Positions 1 through 12,166 are shown, counted from the first letter of the stretch. The stretch is 64,000 nucleotides of DNA from Pseudomonas sp. R76 (GCF_009834565.1 NZ_CP019428.1:1364001-1428000); one strand, 5' to 3'. Numbers and translations are program-made. Notes: generated by a model from the sequence alone, not told the origin.

Positions 1-141
1 CTTATGGACAAGCGCTAAACGACTTAACCAGATATATATAGTCAAATAGCAATAGCTACGAGATTGTTGATATCTAAATTTCTCGTAACTTACGTTGTGT
101 CTAGTTTTTTAGACCGCTTAAACATTTGGAGGGATTGATTC

Positions 142-1029
142 ATGATTTATGACGTGATCATCGTAGGCGGGAGCTACTCCGGAATTTCAGCAGGCTTGCA
201 GCTAGCACGGGCGCGCCGCCAAGTTTTGATCATTGATGCTGCCCGGCGACGCAACCGATTCGCCAGCCACTCACGTGGATTTCTAGGACGGGACGGCCAA
301 GATCCCGGCGTGATAGGCAGCGATGCACAAGCCCAACTTCTCGCTTATCCAACTGCCCATTGGGATTCCCAGCCGGTCACTCGTGCCAGTACGAGCGATG
401 CGGGCTTAATGGTTACCGTCGAGAACGGTGAACAATTCACAGCTCGGCGTTTGGTGCTCGCAACAGGAGTTGTGGATGAGCTACCAGAGAATCCGGGTCT
501 GTCGGAGCGATGGGGGCGACGAGTATTTCATTGTCCGTATTGCCACGGATATGAGCTAGATGGCGGGCCAATTGGAGTATTGGCAACATCGCCACTGGCT
601 ATCCACCATGCGCTGATGCTGCCCGACTGGGGACCAACCATCTTTTTACTAAACGGGCTTTTCGAGCCGGATGCCGATCAGATGGGGCGCCTTGCGAGGC
701 GTGGGGTAACGGTAATCGCCGAGCCCGTGTTGTCGCTCGGCGGAGAACACGCCGATGTGACACTCTGCAGCGCTAAAGTGATTAAATTAGCCGGATTATT
801 CACACAGCCTTGGACCCACATGAGTAGCCCATTGGGAGCCCAATTGGGCTGCGAATTTGAAGTTGGGCCTACAGGTGATTTCATCAAGGTCGATGGGATG
901 CGCGAAGCCAGCGTGCTTGGAGTATTTGCATGCGGTGATGCAGCGTTAGGCGCAGGCAATGTAGCGACCGTAGTAGGGGACGGCGCACTCACCCGAGTTG
1001 CGGCACATCAGTCGCTGATCTTTCGCTGA
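142..1029 (+). CDS. Thioredoxin-reductase-like NAD(P)/FAD-dependent oxidoreductase
   Basis: A 295-residue flavoprotein of the short thioredoxin-reductase-like class. An N-terminal dinucleotide-binding glycine motif (VIIVGGSYSGISAG, residues 5–18) binds FAD. A redox-active CPYC pair sits at about residues 131–134 (FHCPYCHGYE), and a second FAD motif (FACGDAA) lies near residue 264. The family transfers electrons from NAD(P)H through FAD to a disulfide; some members act on small dithiols instead of thioredoxin, so the substrate is not predictable. The ATG at 142 follows a good ribosome site (ggaggg, about 10 nt upstream). The gene stands alone, in AT-rich upstream sequence, at the start of an accessory region. 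It is cytoplasmic, with no signal peptide or membrane segment. The family call is firm; the physiological role is unknown. Confidence 0.85.
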   Translation: MIYDVIIVGGSYSGISAGLQLARARRQVLIIDAARRRNRFASHSRGFLGRDGQDPGVIGSDAQAQLLAYPTAHWDSQPVTRASTSDAGLMVTVENGEQFTARRLVLATGVVDELPENPGLSERWGRRVFHCPYCHGYELDGGPIGVLATSPLAIHHALMLPDWGPTIFLLNGLFEPDADQMGRLARRGVTVIAEPVLSLGGEHADVTLCSAKVIKLAGLFTQPWTHMSSPLGAQLGCEFEVGPTGDFIKVDGMREASVLGVFACGDAALGAGNVATVVGDGALTRVAAHQSLIFR

Positions 1030-1460
1030 ATTGTGCGGGGGTGGAGATATGAAGATTTTGCACGATACTAAATATTCGCGTGTATCGCATGCTGCGTGTA
1101 CCATGCACAGCCTTCGCCTGTGGATTCTTCCTCGGATGCGTACTTAGCTATCTATGAAGCCACAGACCGACTGTTTTTCACAAAGTCGGCCTTGATCACC
1201 CAATAATTAGAAGATGATATTGGAAATCTGCCTTCTGTTAAGCCCGGCAACACATTGACCCCAAGCAATCCTTATAATTGGAAGCGATCAGTTGATCAAG
1301 AATGTCAGCATTCGTATTGGGTACCTGTGCGCTTCTTGAGCAGAACATTTCTGCAAAGGATGAAGAGCTTAACGTAACGGACAGTAGGCTCAATAAAGCC
1401 CATGTCTCTACCAATGTAACGATTGGCTGGCCACGGCCAAACTTAAAGCCCTATCCTGAA
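1030..1460. other. Gene-poor gap between the flavoprotein and the LysR gene
   Basis: About 430 bases with no supported gene. An 82-codon plus-strand frame (1302–1550) runs into the 3' end of the LysR gene on the other strand, has no convincing ribosome site and resembles nothing I know, so it is not called. No terminator with a clear T tract was found. Confidence 0.5.
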
Positions 1461-2381
1461 TCAGCTGACCAGTACAGAGTCTACCCCTGCTTGACTTTCA
1501 ATATTAAAGAGCTTTTTAGCAAAACCCATAAAAGCCGCGCCCTCCTTTGATAGGGCTTTGTCTTTTCGTCTGATAAGCGCTAAGGAATAAAATGGAATGG
1601 CCCCATGCAGTTTTATAAATTTCACCGCATTCTGACCTAACTCATGACACGCTGACTCAGGCATAAGTGCCACACACTCCCCGGAAGAGACTACGGAAAA
1701 GATAAGATCAACGTGATTGCTTTTCAATGTCACGTTAGGTGTGAAACCTTCTTCAGCACATAAACCTTTTATATATTCGTATATTTTATAATCTTCCGAA
1801 AAAGAAATGAAGTTATAATTTTCCAATTCAGCAATCGACACCCATTCGTGTCCTGATAATTGATGATCCGCAGAAACGACCAAGTTCAGTCTGTCCTCGA
1901 AAAAAGGTAGGATATCGAATACATCCTCATCGACTGGTAACATCACGGCTGCAATATCTATGTCCATATCAGCAACTGCTCGTTCCAACAAGCACGAGCC
2001 ACTTTCAAATATTTTGATTTCAACAAGTGGATGAGCCACCTTGAAGTCATTGATGATATCAACAAAAAATGACGAGCTTGTGGTAGATGGCAGCCCTAAG
2101 CGCAATATACCCTGAAAATGATGGGCAAGCGTATTGAATTTGAACTTTATGGTTTTCATTTCGTTTAAGATGTTGATTGAGTGCGCATACAGTTCGCGGC
2201 CGGCAGCCGTCGCCTCAACCCCTCTTGATGTTCTCTTAAGAAGCTCGGTCCCAAGTTCCCCCTCCAAGGCTCTAATTGATTTACTAATCGCAGGCTGGGT
2301 AACGTGCAGCACCTCCGAAGCTCGAATAAAGCTATTTCGACGCACAACTTCAACGAAAAATTCAAGAGCCCTTATATTCAT
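1461..2381 (-). CDS. LysR-family transcriptional regulator
   Basis: A 306-residue LysR-type regulator. Residues 1–60 carry the winged helix-turn-helix (FIRASEVLHVTQPAISKSIR), followed by a linker helix and a periplasmic-binding-protein-like effector domain (IFESGSCLLERAVADMDIDI). I chose ATG 2381 (MNIRALEFF), which starts the helix-turn-helix at the family's usual position; an upstream ATG at 2402 would add seven residues. It is divergent from the decarboxylase gene at 2535, the classical LysR arrangement, so it probably controls that gene and itself from the shared 153-bp intergenic region, which contains a palindromic T-N11-A site. The effector is unknown. Base composition is lower in G+C than the core genes, as in the neighbouring decarboxylase, suggesting that the pair was acquired together. 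Confidence 0.9.
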   Translation of the reverse strand: MNIRALEFFVEVVRRNSFIRASEVLHVTQPAISKSIRALEGELGTELLKRTSRGVEATAAGRELYAHSINILNEMKTIKFKFNTLAHHFQGILRLGLPSTTSSSFFVDIINDFKVAHPLVEIKIFESGSCLLERAVADMDIDIAAVMLPVDEDVFDILPFFEDRLNLVVSADHQLSGHEWVSIAELENYNFISFSEDYKIYEYIKGLCAEEGFTPNVTLKSNHVDLIFSVVSSGECVALMPESACHELGQNAVKFIKLHGAIPFYSLALIRRKDKALSKEGAAFMGFAKKLFNIESQAGVDSVLVS

Positions 2382-2394
2382 ATTTTTCTCGCCT

Positions 2395-2409
2395 ATAACC
2401 AATGGTTAT
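2395..2409. promoter_or_regulatory. Palindromic LysR-type T-N11-A site
   Basis: The 15-mer ATAACC-AAT-GGTTAT is a perfect inverted repeat with a 3-nt centre and contains the T-N11-A pattern (2396 to 2408) of LysR binding sites. It lies 14 bases upstream of the chosen LysR start codon. Autoregulation and control of the divergent decarboxylase are inferred from position. Confidence 0.5.
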
Positions 2410-2534
2410 TCACCTATAAGATAATTTCACTTCCTTTCCCTTCTACAGGTGCATAAAAATAGCACAGGCGAGATAGTTTTAATACCCTCAAACTTCACGA
2501 AGCACGAATACCAACCTCATAATAGGGACTTACG

Positions 2535-4208
2535 ATGTCATCAAAACTGACTGTCGCAAACCACTTGATCAACCGCCTATCTGAAATCGGTATACGGCAC
2601 GTTTTTGGTGTGCCGGGTGATTATAATCTCGAACTTCTTGACCATATCGTTTCACATCCTGATGTCATCTGGGTGGGTAATACGAATGAACTCAATGCGG
2701 CTTACGCGGCCGATGGTTACGCACGCCAATCTGGCGTCGCAGCCTTAGTTACAACCTATGGTGTAGGTGAATTAAGTGCGATCAATGGCATAGCCGGTTC
2801 GTACGCAGAATACGTGCCGGTGCTCCAGATCGTCGGCAGCCCCCTTGAAAAAACTATAGAGAACAGGGAATTGGCTCACCACACTTTGGGGGATGGCGTA
2901 TTCAATCACTTTTCTACTTGCGCTGAACAGGTGACTGTCGCCCAGACAAAATTGACAGCTGAAAATGCACTGCATGAAATCGATAGGGTTTTGGACGCTC
3001 TATTAACTGAGAAAAGGCCTGGTTACATAGAGTTACCTTTAAGTGTCGTCAATAAGCAGATAGTCGGAGAGATAAAACCGTATAAACTGAAAGAGCCTAT
3101 CGCCGATACCTCGCAACTCAAGGCCCTTACTGAGCATTTGGACAGATTACTGACTTCAGTCAAGCGGCCAGTACTTTTAGCCGGTTTCCTGATGGAGCGG
3201 TTCGGCCTAATTCCGGAGGTTCGCGCACTTTTAGAAGAACACAAATTACCCAACGCTTCACTCTTTATGGGTAAGGGCGTATTGGATGAAAAACAAAAAA
3301 GTTATATAGGAAACTATTCAGGTGGAGCGAGCGACCCTTTATTACTACAGGCGTTAGACAATGCAGATATTGTCCTGTCCTTGGGTGTCAGGTATACCGA
3401 CAATATTACCGCAAGCTTTAGTCACTTACCCGATCCCAAACATTTAGTCGATTTCCAGCCATACTCCGTGTTCGTGCACGGTGTAGAGTACAAGAACATA
3501 CCTTTAAAGGAGTCCCTTAAAATACTGACTCAACTCATTGCTCGATGTAAACCAGGATCGTTCAAAATTCCAGCGACAAATTCCTCCGCGGTAAAAGCCA
3601 TAAATAAACACACCGAGGTACCTATAACCCAGCACACTTTCTGGCAGAAAATTCAGTCATTCATCGAGGATGGAGATCTTATCATCGCCGAGCAAGGAAC
3701 CTCTTTCTTTGGTTCCGTTACTCTACAAATTGGCCCTCGATCGTCCTTTATCGGTCAGCCTCTATGGGGCTCTATTGGTTACACCTTGCCTGCGACTTTC
3801 GGTGCAATGACCGCAAATCCCGCCCGACGGACACTATTATTCATTGGTGACGGCTCTGCATTACTGACCGTGCAAGAACTGAGTAGTCTTTTACGTGACG
3901 GCCATGCACCTATAATCTTTCTAATCAATAACAACGGGTATACCGTTGAACGGGCTATCCATGGGGAGCATCAATACTACAACGATATTCCACCTGTCGA
4001 CTGGTCACTCATTCCTCACGCTTTTGGTATGATAAACAAACCCATAACCTATAGCGTGCGCAATAGCAAAGAACTGGCTGCTGCACTTCGCCATGCCGAA
4101 AAACCAACGGTCATGCAGTTCATCGAGGTGCATCTCGGCATGATGGACTTGCCACCTCAACTAAAAGCAGTTTCCGATGGTATCGCTGCTAAAAACTCAA
4201 TCTCATGA
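2535..4208 (+). CDS. Thiamine-diphosphate 2-oxoacid decarboxylase (pyruvate/indolepyruvate decarboxylase type)
   Basis: A 557-residue ThDP enzyme, the usual length for pyruvate, indole-3-pyruvate or phenylpyruvate decarboxylases. Visible hallmarks are the cofactor-activating Glu in NTNELNAAYAADGYAR (about residue 52), the adjacent His pair in ELAHHTLGDG (115–116), and the C-terminal ThDP/Mg motif from GDGSALLTVQEL to INNNGYT (about 437–470). Known members convert a 2-oxo acid to an aldehyde and CO2 in the cytoplasm; in plant-associated bacteria the indolepyruvate version makes auxin. The substrate cannot be fixed from sequence alone, so no symbol is given. The gene is divergent from a LysR regulator and monocistronic. 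Its base composition is more AT-rich than the core genes of this window, consistent with transfer. Confidence 0.88.
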   Translation: MSSKLTVANHLINRLSEIGIRHVFGVPGDYNLELLDHIVSHPDVIWVGNTNELNAAYAADGYARQSGVAALVTTYGVGELSAINGIAGSYAEYVPVLQIVGSPLEKTIENRELAHHTLGDGVFNHFSTCAEQVTVAQTKLTAENALHEIDRVLDALLTEKRPGYIELPLSVVNKQIVGEIKPYKLKEPIADTSQLKALTEHLDRLLTSVKRPVLLAGFLMERFGLIPEVRALLEEHKLPNASLFMGKGVLDEKQKSYIGNYSGGASDPLLLQALDNADIVLSLGVRYTDNITASFSHLPDPKHLVDFQPYSVFVHGVEYKNIPLKESLKILTQLIARCKPGSFKIPATNSSAVKAINKHTEVPITQHTFWQKIQSFIEDGDLIIAEQGTSFFGSVTLQIGPRSSFIGQPLWGSIGYTLPATFGAMTANPARRTLLFIGDGSALLTVQELSSLLRDGHAPIIFLINNNGYTVERAIHGEHQYYNDIPPVDWSLIPHAFGMINKPITYSVRNSKELAAALRHAEKPTVMQFIEVHLGMMDLPPQLKAVSDGIAAKNSIS

Positions 4209-4729
4209 AACGACATTCCAAATTGATAATCATGACTCCTGTTAATACTTCCTGATTCTTAAGAGGGTCTGAATGAAAGCTCATACAGTTTATCTGGATC
4301 GACGCGAGCTGGGCATCGCCTGAAGTAGAACGCGATTTTTTCGGATAATGACTCATCACGCTTTCAAAAAATGCCAGCCTTGTAAAATCGATCAAAGTTT
4401 TTCGTGCTCCATGCCTTTGGGCTGCTCCGAGCGCCTCGTAGCAGCCATTTTCCACGTTAAGGGGCAGTTCTCCTGTGCTGAAGAGCAAATGTCGACGCGT
4501 CATCGTAAGCGTTTAGGCAACACAACTTAAATAGGCCTTTGCGTCATTCGGTTTCGATGATAGCTTGGTGCTCTATGCTTCTCGACTTACCTAAGGATTA
4601 GTTGAAACAGGAAGAGGTGTGACGGCATTAGAGTAGATAAATCTTGTCATGTAGTTCTGCGATTCCGTGAAACGCTGGAGAACTGGCATTTGAGCAACCA
4701 TTTGCAGGGCTATAACTGATCAAGGGCAG
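4209..4729. other. Gene-poor stretch before the IS66 relic
   Basis: About 520 bases without a supported gene. A 104-codon minus-strand frame (4189–4503) has no ribosome site and overlaps the 3' end of the decarboxylase; a 60-codon plus-strand frame (4348–4530) overlaps it antisense. Neither resembles a known family. The stretch may be decayed mobile DNA, given what follows. Confidence 0.4.
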
Positions 4730-5486
4730 TGTGGAACCAGATGAGTCAACCGACTTGGGTGCCGTACGCGAGCTGATAGAGGAGGCTGAAGTTGCACACC
4801 GTTCTGTCCGACCTATTGCGCCAGCGATGAGAGGGCAATCGCCTGCCCGGCCCGACCAAAAATCTTCTCTCGCCGATACAGCGGTAAATGGTCGGCAAAC
4901 TACGCCACCATCAAATGGGCCAACAGACCTGCGGTCGGGATGACCTTGTCGATCACTTGGGCCGGTACAGGCGCCTGGATTAGTGTTTCGCACTGGCCGC
5001 AGGCCCATTTTCCACACACATGCTGTTCGACGGTGAACACTCCGGGTGTGCAATCGAGCTTCTCGCTGACGTCTTCGCCAATGCGCTGAGGTTGGCAACC
5101 GCAGACGCACTGGGTGCTTTCTAGCTCGTACGGATCACTGTACGTGGTAACTGCGGTGGCAGCGGTGCACGCTTGGGTTTCTGACCTAGCTCATCCGGGG
5201 TAAGTGACGGATTGACCGCCTTCAACTCGGCCTCGATGGCCGCGATATCAGTGCCGAGCAGGTAGTCGAGCAAGCTACCTTAGTCAGGGCTAAGCTGTTC
5301 GCTGCGCTTGGCGACTTTGTGTTGCTTGAGGATGGCGATCTCAAGAGCGAGTTGCTCGTTGACCATTTGAAGGCGGTGGATTTTCTGGCCCATCAAGTCG
5401 ACCTGGTGCAGCAACTGCAAGGCTTTTTCGACCAAGGCACGTAGCTGTTCTGGTGTCATTTGATCGAGCTTTGGCGAGGAAGTCAT
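4730..5486 (-). pseudogene. IS66 transposase tnpC, truncated (copy A)
   Basis: The N-terminus is clear: MTSSPKLDQMTPEQLRALVE, then the coiled-coil leucine-zipper region of TnpC. In-frame stops follow (one at about 5282, after EQLSPD). The zinc-finger-like segment (VCGKWACGQCETLIQAP) and the start of the DDE region (LYRREKIFGRAG, VQLQPL) are still readable near 4740–5060. The catalytic C-terminal half is absent. This is the main transposase of IS66 elements, here non-functional. Confidence 0.85.
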
Positions 5487-5547
5487 GTCGTTGATTGTGC
5501 CAGAGCCTAGAGTCAGCAACGATAAACCGATGTGCCAATGGCAGGCG

Positions 5548-5887
5548 TTACAACAATGTGATCAAGCCCCCAGCACCGACCCTTTGCCATGGCAAGCCCA
5601 GTACCAAAGCCTGAAGTTGCTCGTTATCGAGTTCGAACTCCGAACCTTGCCGAATGCCGGGCCAATCAAACCTGCCGTGATTCAATCGTCGCGCCGCCAA
5701 CCGGATACCCACGCCGTCATATACCAGAACTTTAATTCGATTGGCGCGGCGATTGGCGAACAGATAAGCGCAATGCGGCTTCGCCGCACCGAACACGGCA
5801 ATGACCCGCGGCTAACGCCGTTTCGGTGCCGGCGCGCATGTCCACCGGTTCGGTGGAGAGTGAGAGCGCATCGATTCGAATCGCTGC
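5548..5887 (-). pseudogene. IS66 accessory protein tnpB, frameshifted (copy A)
   Basis: The N-terminal part (IRIDALSLSTEPVDMRAG, from about 5881) is in one frame. The C-terminal part (FGAAKPHCAYLFANRRANRI to the end LPWQRVGAGG) is in another, so there is a frameshift near 5795. Together they cover the usual ~110-residue TnpB (Orf2), whose exact biochemical role in IS66 transposition is not established. Confidence 0.87.
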
Positions 5888-5899
5888 AACTGGTTTTGC

Positions 5900-6213
5900 A
5901 AAAAGGAGGCACAGGCAGCAGCTTTTTTTGGTCGGCCAGTTCACTCAGACTGTGCCACGCGAGTGCTAGATTCCAACGCAGATGCTCGATGAAGCAGCCT
6001 GGGAATGGCCTCCGGCGAACTGCAAAGGTAGCGGAGTGAAAGCAGGTTGCAGCTCCGTGACTTCGTTCGTTTGTACCCTAGTCCATTTATGGACGAGGTT
6101 CTAGTTGATGCTTTGGTGCTGCGCGACGCTGGCAATTGAAGCGCCGCTCTGAGCGCACTCTTGGAATAGCTGGGCCTTGAGGTATTTAAAATAGGATCGG
6201 GGTTATGGCTGCA
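5900..6213 (-). pseudogene. IS66 accessory protein tnpA, degraded (copy A)
   Basis: Minus-strand reading recovers KAQLFQECAQSGASIASVAQ and then VHKW/VQTNEVTELQP, the helix-turn-helix region and linker of IS66 TnpA (Orf1), with in-frame stops between and after. The start codon is not identifiable. It is upstream of tnpB as expected for an IS66 operon. Confidence 0.75.
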
Positions 6214-6293
6214 TTGAAAAACCGCTTAAAAGGCTTGAAATGGTGCGTGCCTAAACTAGTTGCGCACCATCGCCTTTAGCGTCGGGGTCAGGA

Positions 6294-6502
6294 AGGTGAG
6301 TTGGCCGGACGGTTACGTTGTTCGAAAATGTAATCCCTGATTTCATTCATGCGCATTAAGAATAACTTCATGCCGAGGCGTTGGGTGTGTGGGCTTCACT
6401 TTTGTTCAGGCCCACATGCATGCAGCTGCTTAGCTCGGAACTGTGTCGCCAGCCAAGCATAAACAGTGTGCGTTCGATCGTAACCGTCCGGCCAAGTCAC
6501 CT
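6294..6502. repeat. 209-bp segment bounded by 24-bp inverted repeats (MITE-like)
   Basis: The left arm (6294–6317) and right arm (6479–6502) are inverted copies of 24 bases with one mismatch; the shared core is TTGGCCGGACGGTTACG. The interior has no ORF but holds a short hairpin (GTGGGC…GCCCAC, about 6389–6414). A small non-coding segment with long terminal inverted repeats suggests a miniature inverted-repeat element or the two ends of a deleted IS. No obvious target duplication was seen. An unrelated hairpin (TGGTGCG…CGCACCA, 6241–6269) lies just outside, and the rest of the gap to 6586 is empty. Confidence 0.6.
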
Positions 6503-6586
6503 ACCCAACTCGTAAAGCCAGACACAGCGTATACTTAAGTCAGCGCACACCGCTTCACGCCCTGTAAGAATGTCATTGACGAAGCC

Positions 6587-7036
6587 TCAAGCCGTTGTGC
6601 TGACTATTGAACCGGTAGATGCTTTATCTTCGGCATTGAGTGCAATCAATAGTGCCGAAGTCATGGTCTGTAATTCGGCAGAGGTAGCTGCAATCTGCGT
6701 TTGAGCAGCCGCCACAGCCACTGCCTTAGCCTCTGCACTTTGGCTGCTAGCCTGTGCTTTCTGCAAAGCTTGCTGCTGCTCTTGGAGTAGCTTTTGCAAT
6801 TGCTCGATCTGTTTCTTCAACTCTTTTACAATATCGGATTGCTGCTTAACTGATGTGGCTTGACCGTCACCTGCAGTGCCGGCACCTTTAGCTTCGGCGG
6901 GCGAGCTGACAGTCTTACCACTGGTGCTATTGGTCGTGTTAGCCTCCGCCGGGGTCGCACTGCTTGGGCTGCTTGGGCTGCTTGGGCTGCTTGGGCTGCT
7001 TGGTATGGAGGAAGAATTGCTAGCATTGATAAGCAT
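6587..7036 (-). CDS. Small coiled-coil protein with Ser-Ser-Pro repeats (FlxA-like)
   Basis: A 149-residue protein. Residues 10–25 are a tandem Ser-Ser-Pro tract encoded by five near-perfect 9-bp repeats. A Thr/Ala/Ser-rich linker follows, then a strong heptad coiled coil (IVKELKKQIEQLQKLLQEQQ, about 75–95) and an Ala-rich helical tail. The coiled coil resembles the FlxA-like family, whose function is poorly defined; that assignment is tentative. ATG 7036 is preceded by an AGGA ribosome site. There is no signal peptide. The gene lies between two IS66 relics of the same orientation, so it may be a passenger. The reading frame is intact despite the decayed surroundings. Confidence 0.6.
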   Translation of the reverse strand: MLINASNSSSIPSSPSSPSSPSSPSSATPAEANTTNSTSGKTVSSPAEAKGAGTAGDGQATSVKQQSDIVKELKKQIEQLQKLLQEQQQALQKAQASSQSAEAKAVAVAAAQTQIAATSAELQTMTSALLIALNAEDKASTGSIVSTTA

Positions 7037-7269
7037 GCGAAAATCCTGTCACATTAGAGTATTGGCTTTATCGGCCTGTACTTGGATTTCTTTAGATGTT
7101 TTTGATCGTCTGGCTAACCATCCCTGCTTTTTGTTGGTAAGCCTCTGAGAAGTGGGCCTTGCATAGCTTAGCGGACGCCCGCTTATGCGGTAGCAACGCC
7201 GTAATTGTAGTGGTCTAATGAAACCGGACACCCATTTAGGCGAGAATGCTCGCCAGATCGAGGTGTCAG

Positions 7270-7578
<309 letters not shown>

Positions 7579-8147
7579 TCAATCAGTTGAGCGTCCATGA
7601 GCCAGTTGATTGGCTGTGCAAGTTGTTTGAAGTGACTCGTTCGTGCTACTACGCCCAGCGCCTTAGGCGCCGCACGCCCGATGTTGAACGGCTTAGGTTG
7701 CGCAGCCCGGTGAGCGAGTTGTTCACGCAAAGTCGTAGCGCTGCCGGGAGCCGCAGCATCTTTTCGCTGATGCGTGAAGACGGTGAGCAGCTCGGTCGAT
7801 TCAAAGTACGCAGCTTGATGCGCGAGCTTGATTTAGTCAGTAAACAACCCGGCTCACATGCCTACAAACGAGCGACAGTAGAAAGACTCGATATTCCGAA
7901 TACCTTGAACCGTGAGTTTGATGTGCCAGGCCCGAATCAAGTCTGGTGCGGCGAAATCACCTATATTTGGGCTCAAGGAAAGTGGCATTACCTGGCTGTC
8001 GTTCTGGATCTGTGTACGCGTCGGATCGTGGGCTGGGCACTGTCGGAAAAACCAGACGCTGAGCTGGTGATCAAAGCGCTGGATATGGCTTAGGAGCAGC
8101 GTGGCAGGCCTTCGGATCTGCTATTCCACTCGGACCAGGGATCGCAA

Positions 8148-10785
<2,638 letters not shown>

Positions 10786-11569
10786 GCGGAATATGAACAG
10801 CAAACTTCGCTATCACAACGTTTGCAAGGCCCCGGCAGTCCGCATGCTCTCTAGGTTCTCTAATCTTTCTTTTATGTGATAATTTTCTAACTGTAATTTT
10901 TGTTTGTGATTTTCCTTGGTTTCATTATTGCCCATCATGTTTTTTGCAAAGCGCTCGCCGAGTGCCAAATTTCCTCTTAATTATTTTGCGGTTTTTCTGT
11001 TTCCTGAATTATTAATGCTTCAGGTATTTCGTTTTTCCTAAAGACTCTTTATATAAGCTGACCAATGTTATCCACAAGGGCGTGCTCATATTTTATAAAT
11101 ATTTTTTGATTAGGATCGGTGCTGTGCGATGTATATACAGTTTTAAAGTGCTTAATAATATAAAGTAAGATTATTGCCGTAAAGTAATAACGGATTCTGT
11201 TATTGCTTTTTCGAGTTTTTTAAGATTGTTGCCGCAGGAATGTTAATAGTAGTGGTTTTGCCGTGAGCCAATGTTATGCATAAAGAACATTGATTCACCA
11301 CACTGACCTCACTAGGTATTTTGACGAAAGATATTGACATGACCAACACATGATCGACCTACACGGTTTTTACCTTACTTTTCTGCATGGCCTGCCTTGC
11401 CTTTTCGATAAGTTTATAGCTCATGATTTTTGGGTAATAGTTTTCGATAAATTTATCTAAATGCATTTTTGCATTGATATTAGTACTATGAATACATAAA
11501 TGCTAAAATATATATGGTTTCAAAAATTTATTTTACGCTATTCTGCTTTCATCGCACTTTAGGCGTTTT
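10786..11569. other. AT-rich gene-free stretch
   Basis: About 780 bases, strongly AT-rich compared with the core genes, with no ORF of useful length, no repeats and no recognisable relic. A perfect DnaA-type 9-mer (TTATCCACA, 11068–11076) occurs once only, which is not enough to propose an origin. The stretch is typical of decaying horizontally acquired DNA. Confidence 0.5.
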
Positions 11570-11779
11570 TTGATTTATTTAATAGTGAAAGTAACTCGCT
11601 GTAGTCGCAACGAGCCAGATCAGAGGTTTTACGCACGATATTCTAATTCTAAAGAAAAAATAATTAAAGCTTTTGGTGTTGAATTGTCAGGAGTAACGCC
11701 AGAGGATAACATTGGAATTATTTTAATTGGTAATGATGTAATTGGTGCTGTTCTTGCTGATCATGATTTAAATGATTAG
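11570..11779 (+). CDS. Hypothetical AT-rich small protein
   Basis: A 69-codon frame starting with TTG at 11570, or GTG at 11585 (giving 64 residues), with AT-rich codon use like its surroundings. No ribosome site is convincing and no family is recognised. The predicted product is a small soluble protein. A hairpin followed by T-rich sequence immediately downstream (11791–11818) supports a transcribed unit ending here. It may be a real small gene of the island or chance; confidence is low. Confidence 0.3.
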   Translation: MIYLIVKVTRCSRNEPDQRFYARYSNSKEKIIKAFGVELSGVTPEDNIGIILIGNDVIGAVLADHDLND

Positions 11780-11790
11780 CAAAAGCAGTT

Positions 11791-11818
11791 AAAAAGGCCA
11801 TTTTATTATCGGCCTTTC
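11791..11818 (+). terminator. Hairpin terminator after the small AT-rich gene
   Basis: AAAGGCC and GGCCTTT form a 7-bp stem around an 11-nt AT-rich loop, with flanking A and T runs. It could terminate transcription on either strand. Confidence 0.55.
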
Positions 11819-12166
11819 TACGCCAGTAACATTGTTGTGATTTAACGATGAAATATTAAATTATTCTGGTGTCACTAAAGCGTTGGCTTTTCGTGAGGTT
11901 ACCTATAACAATGGTACTAAAGAATTAAACTGTTATTTACCAGCTTGAGGGGGCGGGATAGATCAACATTGGAGCCAGCTTTAAAAGCTAAATCTGAATA
12001 TGTCACTGATGCGTTAGATAGGATTAAAAATGAGGCAGAACTAAAAAAGGTAGAAAAGCCTGTCGCAAGAGCGGAACTTAAAATATCATGATTAAAATTA
12101 TTTGTCACAGGAGAACTTTTAGGCTCTTTTTTGTTTTTAGGAAAGCCTAGTATTGGGCTTTCTCAT
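11819..12166. other. AT-rich stretch with a possible gene remnant
   Basis: A plus-strand frame of about 56 codons (about 11922–12090) reads through a lysine/glutamate-rich helical segment (SEYVTDALDRIKNEAELKKV) to a TGA, but has no start or ribosome site; it could be the 3' end of a lost gene. A weak hairpin with T-rich flanks (GAAAGCC…GGGCTTTC, about 12140–12162) precedes the convergent DUF2188 gene and may serve as a shared terminator. Confidence 0.35.

Larger units (their letters stand above)
4730..6213 (-). mobile_element. IS66-family insertion sequence relic (copy A)
   Basis: Reading the minus strand from 6213 downward gives the IS66 gene order tnpA, tnpB, tnpC, all broken by stops and frameshifts. 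tnpC is truncated after its middle, at the QLQPL segment near 4735, so the 3' part and one terminal repeat are missing. Terminal repeats and target duplication were not recognised. The element cannot be active. A second, partial IS66 copy in the same orientation lies at 7137–10785. Confidence 0.85.

Noticed and set aside
1302..1550. 82-codon plus-strand frame between the flavoprotein and LysR genes
   Set aside because: Runs antisense into the LysR 3' end, has no ribosome site and no recognisable family.
4189..4503. 104-codon minus-strand frame after the decarboxylase
   Set aside because: Overlaps the decarboxylase end, has no ribosome site, and its sequence matches nothing I know.
11068..11076. 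Perfect DnaA-type 9-mer TTATCCACA in AT-rich DNA
   Set aside because: Only one copy, with no iterons, rep gene or partition gene nearby; not enough for a plasmid origin.
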